In this document: positions 60,701-64,000 of the stretch, one piece after another
Position numbering within the stretch: the stretch's first letter is position 1
Layout: each line of letters opens with the position of its first letter
Assembly: GCA_029959085.1 (NCBI GenBank)
Contig: JARWIR010000002.1
Location: 64,162,154-64,226,153 of the forward strand
Direction: 5' to 3'
DNA: 64,000 bases
DNA from: Nemophila menziesii
Lineage: Eukaryota; Streptophyta; Magnoliopsida; Boraginales; Hydrophyllaceae
Notes under the pieces: generated by a model
Database searches by the model: none
Told to the model about the DNA's origin: nothing
The model's input: only the letters and a program-made list of their open reading frames with translations
Made by a program: the position numbers and the translations under genes

Positions 60701-61081
60701 TGGAGGTTGTTGATAATAAGTATAACCATTAGAATAATAGTTATTTTGCGGAACGGGAGCTACAGCCGAATTATTCATACATCCTTCCCACACATGATTT
60801 CTTGATCCACAACCAGGACACGAAGGAACTGCGCGTACTGTATTCACCTGAGCAATTGTTCGGGCTTGTTCTTGTAGTTCTTCGAGTTGTTTAGCCAATT
60901 CTTTAAGTTTCAGAGATTCTGAATTGTCTTCTTTTACTGCTCTCTTTGGCCAACTTCTCTCGTTCTCAAGAATTCTTTCCATCCCCAACTCAGCTTCTTC
61001 AGGATCTAGCAACACAAAACCTGCGTTTCTTAACGGATCTGCCTTCTCTCTTGATTTATCATTAAGGCCTCCATAAAACAA
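57767..61081 (-). pseudogene. Element A gag C-terminus, protease, reverse transcriptase and RNase H
   Basis: 1,104 codons without a stop. A CCHC knuckle (CPGCGSRNHVWEGC, residues 88-101) is followed by a proline/glutamine-rich linker. The protease has active site LCDLGASINLMP (DLGAS at 418-422) and flap-side IILGRPFLATRR near 489-500. Reverse transcriptase has YMDYRRLNKATKKDHFPLP from 755 and EVFMDDFSVFG with FMDD at 854-857. RNase H has CDAS at 1002-1005 and FTDHSA at 1067-1072. LDRYSGY at 791-797 has Arg where relatives have Gly. The domain order and the Asp-type PBS identify a Ty3 element of the Tat/Athila clade. It codes for the replication enzymes of the element but is inactive because of nearby stops. 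Confidence 0.93.
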
Positions 61082-61588
61082 GGTTAAATAATATTCCGGC
61101 GAGGATTTATGATAGGGACATCTCGCCTACTTTTCTGTAAATCGTAACCATGCTTCACCCAAACTCTCTTCGTCTTTCTATATAAATTGTTCAAGCTCAA
61201 ACATATCTTTTAAACGTCTACTAACCGGATAGAAACGGTCTAGGAATCTTGCTTGAAGCTTGTCCCAATCTGGAATAATATGAGGGTATTGGGTATCATA
61301 CCAATCGCTTGCACATCCGGTTAAGAAGAACTGGAACATCAGGTAATATACTTGTTCCCTAGTAACTCCTCTTACAATATAAGCATCACAGATCTGCATG
61401 AATTTCTGAATATATCGGATCGGATCTTGATGTGCAACTCCGCTGAATAATCCATGAGATGCAAATTGAGTTAGCATCCCTGGACCTGGTTTAAATTTTG
61501 CGGCTTGAATTTCTGGAGCGCGAATTCCTCGTGGCTCCACTCTGAACTCGATGGGTAGCTCAAGTCTCCTTGGGTTCTCCATCTGCAA
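61082..61588 (-). pseudogene. Element A gag N-terminal part with two in-frame TAG stops
   Basis: Begins MQMENPRRLELPIEFRVEPR. The retrotransposon gag domain is visible as QYPHIIPDWDKLQARFLDRF and YPVSRRLKDMFELEQF. It is in frame with the 57767-61081 piece. The stops are TAG codons at 61178-61180 and 61127-61129, both in positions where Gln (CAG) would fit, i.e. C-to-T changes. Gag forms the particle of the element. Confidence 0.88.
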
Positions 61589-61683
61589 CTAAATCTGAAA
61601 AACAAAAACTAAAAACAAAAGCGTAAAATAGAACTAACTGAAATTAAAAGCACAAGATGTATGCACAAGGACTAACGATGTAG

Positions 61684-61701
61684 TCCCCGGCAGCGGCGCC
61701 A
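61684..61701 (-). promoter_or_regulatory. Primer binding site of element A, tRNA-Asp type
   Basis: The minus strand reads TGGCGCCGCTGCCGGGGA, matching the 3' end of tRNA-Asp as in Athila, Tat and Ogre elements. It lies 6 bp inside the LTR end at 61708. Confidence 0.92.
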
Positions 61702-61707
61702 AAAACT

Positions 61708-62546
61708 TGGTGGGGCCTAGGGTGTGATAAAATAAGATGTAATTAACCTGCAAATAACACCCTAAACTACACGGTTCTGCAAGTATACAGATCGTATGCA
61801 AGTTTTAGTTAAAAGATTAAGATTCGTTCCGCAGAGACTACAGAGGTTAGGAGAATCTTATGCAAATACCAAGTGCAAATAAATTAAAGATAGAACTACT
61901 AAACGCAATTAAAAGTAAAGACAAATAAAGATGGATTTGAGAAAATAATTAACTAAAGTAAAACTAAGAATTAAAAGACAGAAAATAAATATGAAAGAGA
62001 AGTGATATGAGAATATAGCTCGAGTTATTAGCATGTAATCCCCACTAGTTTTGCCGTTCTAAACATGTAAGGGTGAATTATGTAGTATTTCCCTAATCGG
62101 TCCCAATTCGCTATCGGTAGTTTCAAATAAGATTTACCTGTGTCAATAAGGCTTCCTAAGCAAACTTTTCCTGTAATTGGTAAATAGTCACAAGAACTAA
62201 ACCATAGTGATTATCTAGCTAGGTTGTGTTATCAGATCAGACCTAATACTAGACGTTATGTGCTAAACATGTAATTAAACACCGTTGTCAATGGTGACCT
62301 AATTACTAGATGGTAATTCTAAATGGTGGCCGTCCACAAGAACACAGAATATAAATCCAAACACATAAACAGAGAATAAAAACTATAATTCAATTTAAAA
62401 TATTAAATTCCCAAATTAGATAGATGTCAACTCAAAACTAGGGTTCATACATTAATGCTAAAACTCAAGCTAAAGAAATTTAGTTCAGGCAAGAAAAGAA
62501 AGAAATTACAAATCTAAAGGTAGAAGAAGACATTGTTGATGATAGG
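61708..62546 (-). mobile_element. 5' LTR of element A, truncated (839 bp of 1,498)
   Basis: Matches 51812-52650 almost base for base up to gatgatag, then jumps abruptly to unrelated element D sequence at about 62547. The U3 half with its TATA box is therefore missing at this end. Confidence 0.9.
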
Positions 62547-63386
62547 ACTTTCTATATGACCCGCACTTGAATCACAATCCTGATACTTTCTGTCTTGAGT
62601 TTGAGTTTGGGGTGGTGGGTTTCGTTATGGGAAATTGCATTGGGAGGAATTTTTTATGCTTTTGTATTTTGTGTGCAATTGTTGATGATATACTAATTGT
62701 ACCCTTCGCTAGGGACTTTGTTAAAAAAAAGAGAAAAACAAAAAATTTATATGAGACATGACCATTCACATCAAAATAATGGTCAGGCATATCTTACAAA
62801 AATAAAATGAATAAATGAAAATAAAAGTAACCAGCAAAGTGGAAGTTTAGAAATTATCTTTAGTGCTTATTGAGTTAACTTGTAGGCAATAATTAGGGAG
62901 TCAAATGGGTTGAGTGAGAATGTATTCGAGTGTAAACTCAAGCTTTAGGACAGTTTGTTGATGGTAAGTAAGGAGAGAGCTAAAAGCTCACTTCAAATTT
63001 ACCAAATATAAATACCATATCATCCCTAAGCCTACGCTAAAATCGTAAAGACCTCGTAATTCTTAGGTACATAGTTTCGGCTAATAGGGAGTAAGCTAGG
63101 TGGAGTGTTCAAAGCGAGCGAGGATCGATGAACACTCTATAGCCACCATCGCGAGCTAAGTATCAAGTGTAACCTGCTAGCATTGTGAATTTAATTTTGG
63201 ATTAATGTTATTTGTGTTTGATTTTGTATTATAGGTGTATGTGTGCATTATTCTTAGGTTATACTATATGAGATCTATTTTAAGTTGTGCTTTGGGTATC
63301 ATTCACTAGACTCTGCATTTTGCGCCTCACCTACGACCTCTATTTTTTTACTTTGTCGGGACGAGAAAGGTTTGAGTTGGGAGTCT
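62547..63386 (+). mobile_element. Element D 3' noncoding region
   Basis: Plus-strand counterpart of the 3' region of the other Ty3 elements: tatatgacccgcact (62553-62567), ttgagtttggggtggtggg (62602-62620), gagagagctaaaagctcact (about 62972-62991), hairpin ctttgtcg-gga-cgagaaag (63351-63369, one mismatch), and polypurine tract to 63386. Everything upstream of the first block is missing. One 64-codon frame is chance. Confidence 0.75.
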
Positions 63387-64000
63387 TGATGTCTCCATTT
63401 TTGTGATAAATATATTCCCTTAGGAGACATCATTTTAGGTAGAAATTGGACTTATTAGATAGACTTTTGAGCTTATTTTGTCATATTGTACTTTCTCCTT
63501 CAGAAATAAGATAAAATTGTACTTTTAGAGCCTTTGTGCGTTAATTTGTGTGTTTTAGTATGCATTTTTTTAGGTACATGGATGCTAGGAAGCACCAAGA
63601 TGAGGAAGAGAAGTGGATTTTAAAGTCTTAGATCAAAAGGAGGTGTGAAAACAGCAATAGGTACCACTTAAAAAGATGAAGAGAAGCATAAAAAACTGGA
63701 AGTCGTCACTTCCAAATGATTTCGAGGCCAAACGGTGTTGATCCAAGCTTGGTGGTTCAAATGAAAACGGTGCACCTCTGAGTTAGATAGAATTAAAATG
63801 TGGAATCAGGTGATTTGGATTTACGAAGTGAAAGTTACGCCTGTTTAACTGGAGTCTGTATAGTAGATGCGTGAATTACTAATTGGACTTGGGCCCTTAA
63901 TCATCTAATTAATTAAGACAATGGCCCAATCCGTTTTTACTTAGTATAAAAAATTATTCAGACCTTATTATTTAGTATGCTTCATATTTTCCCACATTCA
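63387..64000 (+). mobile_element. Element D 3' LTR, first 614 bp
   Basis: Starts TGATGTCTCC, has the motif ggagacatcattttagg (63424-63440), and runs past the end of the window. It closely parallels LTR B from 50399. Confidence 0.8.

Overview
The window is nuclear DNA from a flowering plant, most likely a eudicot. The evidence is an intact plant NRT2 nitrate transporter gene set among plant-type retrotransposons: a LINE whose ORF2 carries an RNase H domain, Tat/Athila-like Ty3 elements primed by tRNA-Asp, a tRNA-derived SINE and a CACTA transposon end. I cannot name the species. Apart from NRT2 there is no convincing host protein gene; nearly everything else is repeat or transposon.

Layout. 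(1) 1-21744 is one tandem array of about 43 units of roughly 505 bp. It abuts an LTR at 21701-22424 that reads on the minus strand, and every unit contains that element's primer binding site (PBS) plus the last 44 bp of its LTR, so the satellite was born from a retrotransposon LTR/leader junction. Higher-order duplications (3,003 bp, a 4.5 kb offset, an 18 kb offset) are visible. (2) 22425-26360 is an old minus-strand LINE split by a solo LTR (22984-24733, TSD acatt). (3) 26365 to about 29600 is the 3' half of a plus-strand Ty3 element (element E). (4) 30540-32021 (minus) is the NRT2 gene with a TATA box at 32129-32138. (5) 33159-33994 is a CACTA terminus. (6) 33995-45449 is a minus-strand Ty3 element (F). 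Its LTR contains a nearly full-length LINE (34266-40426, TSD aagttggacg), which in turn carries a SINE (35971-36092, TSD gggctacaaga). The 3' ORF of F is split by a further LINE fragment. (7) 45450-50398 is minus-strand Ty3 element C, which has lost RT, RNase H and the integrase core. (8) 50399-51811 is a plus-strand LTR (B) into which a young minus-strand Ty3 element A (51812-62546) has inserted. Element A has recognisable gag, protease, RT, RNase H and integrase but several stop codons. (9) 62547-64000 is the 3' end of a plus-strand element (D) running out of the window.

The Ty3 elements share an unusual 3' architecture: a conserved motif after pol, a cluster of GC-rich palindromes, a 3' ORF with a coiled coil, then two or three copies of a TTTGAGTTGGGG polypurine run. 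Two of these runs sit beside small hairpins whose stems have changed in compensatory fashion between elements. That architecture and the LTR/PBS-derived satellite are the most interesting observations here. The boundaries of decayed elements are approximate unless a target-site duplication (TSD) is quoted.
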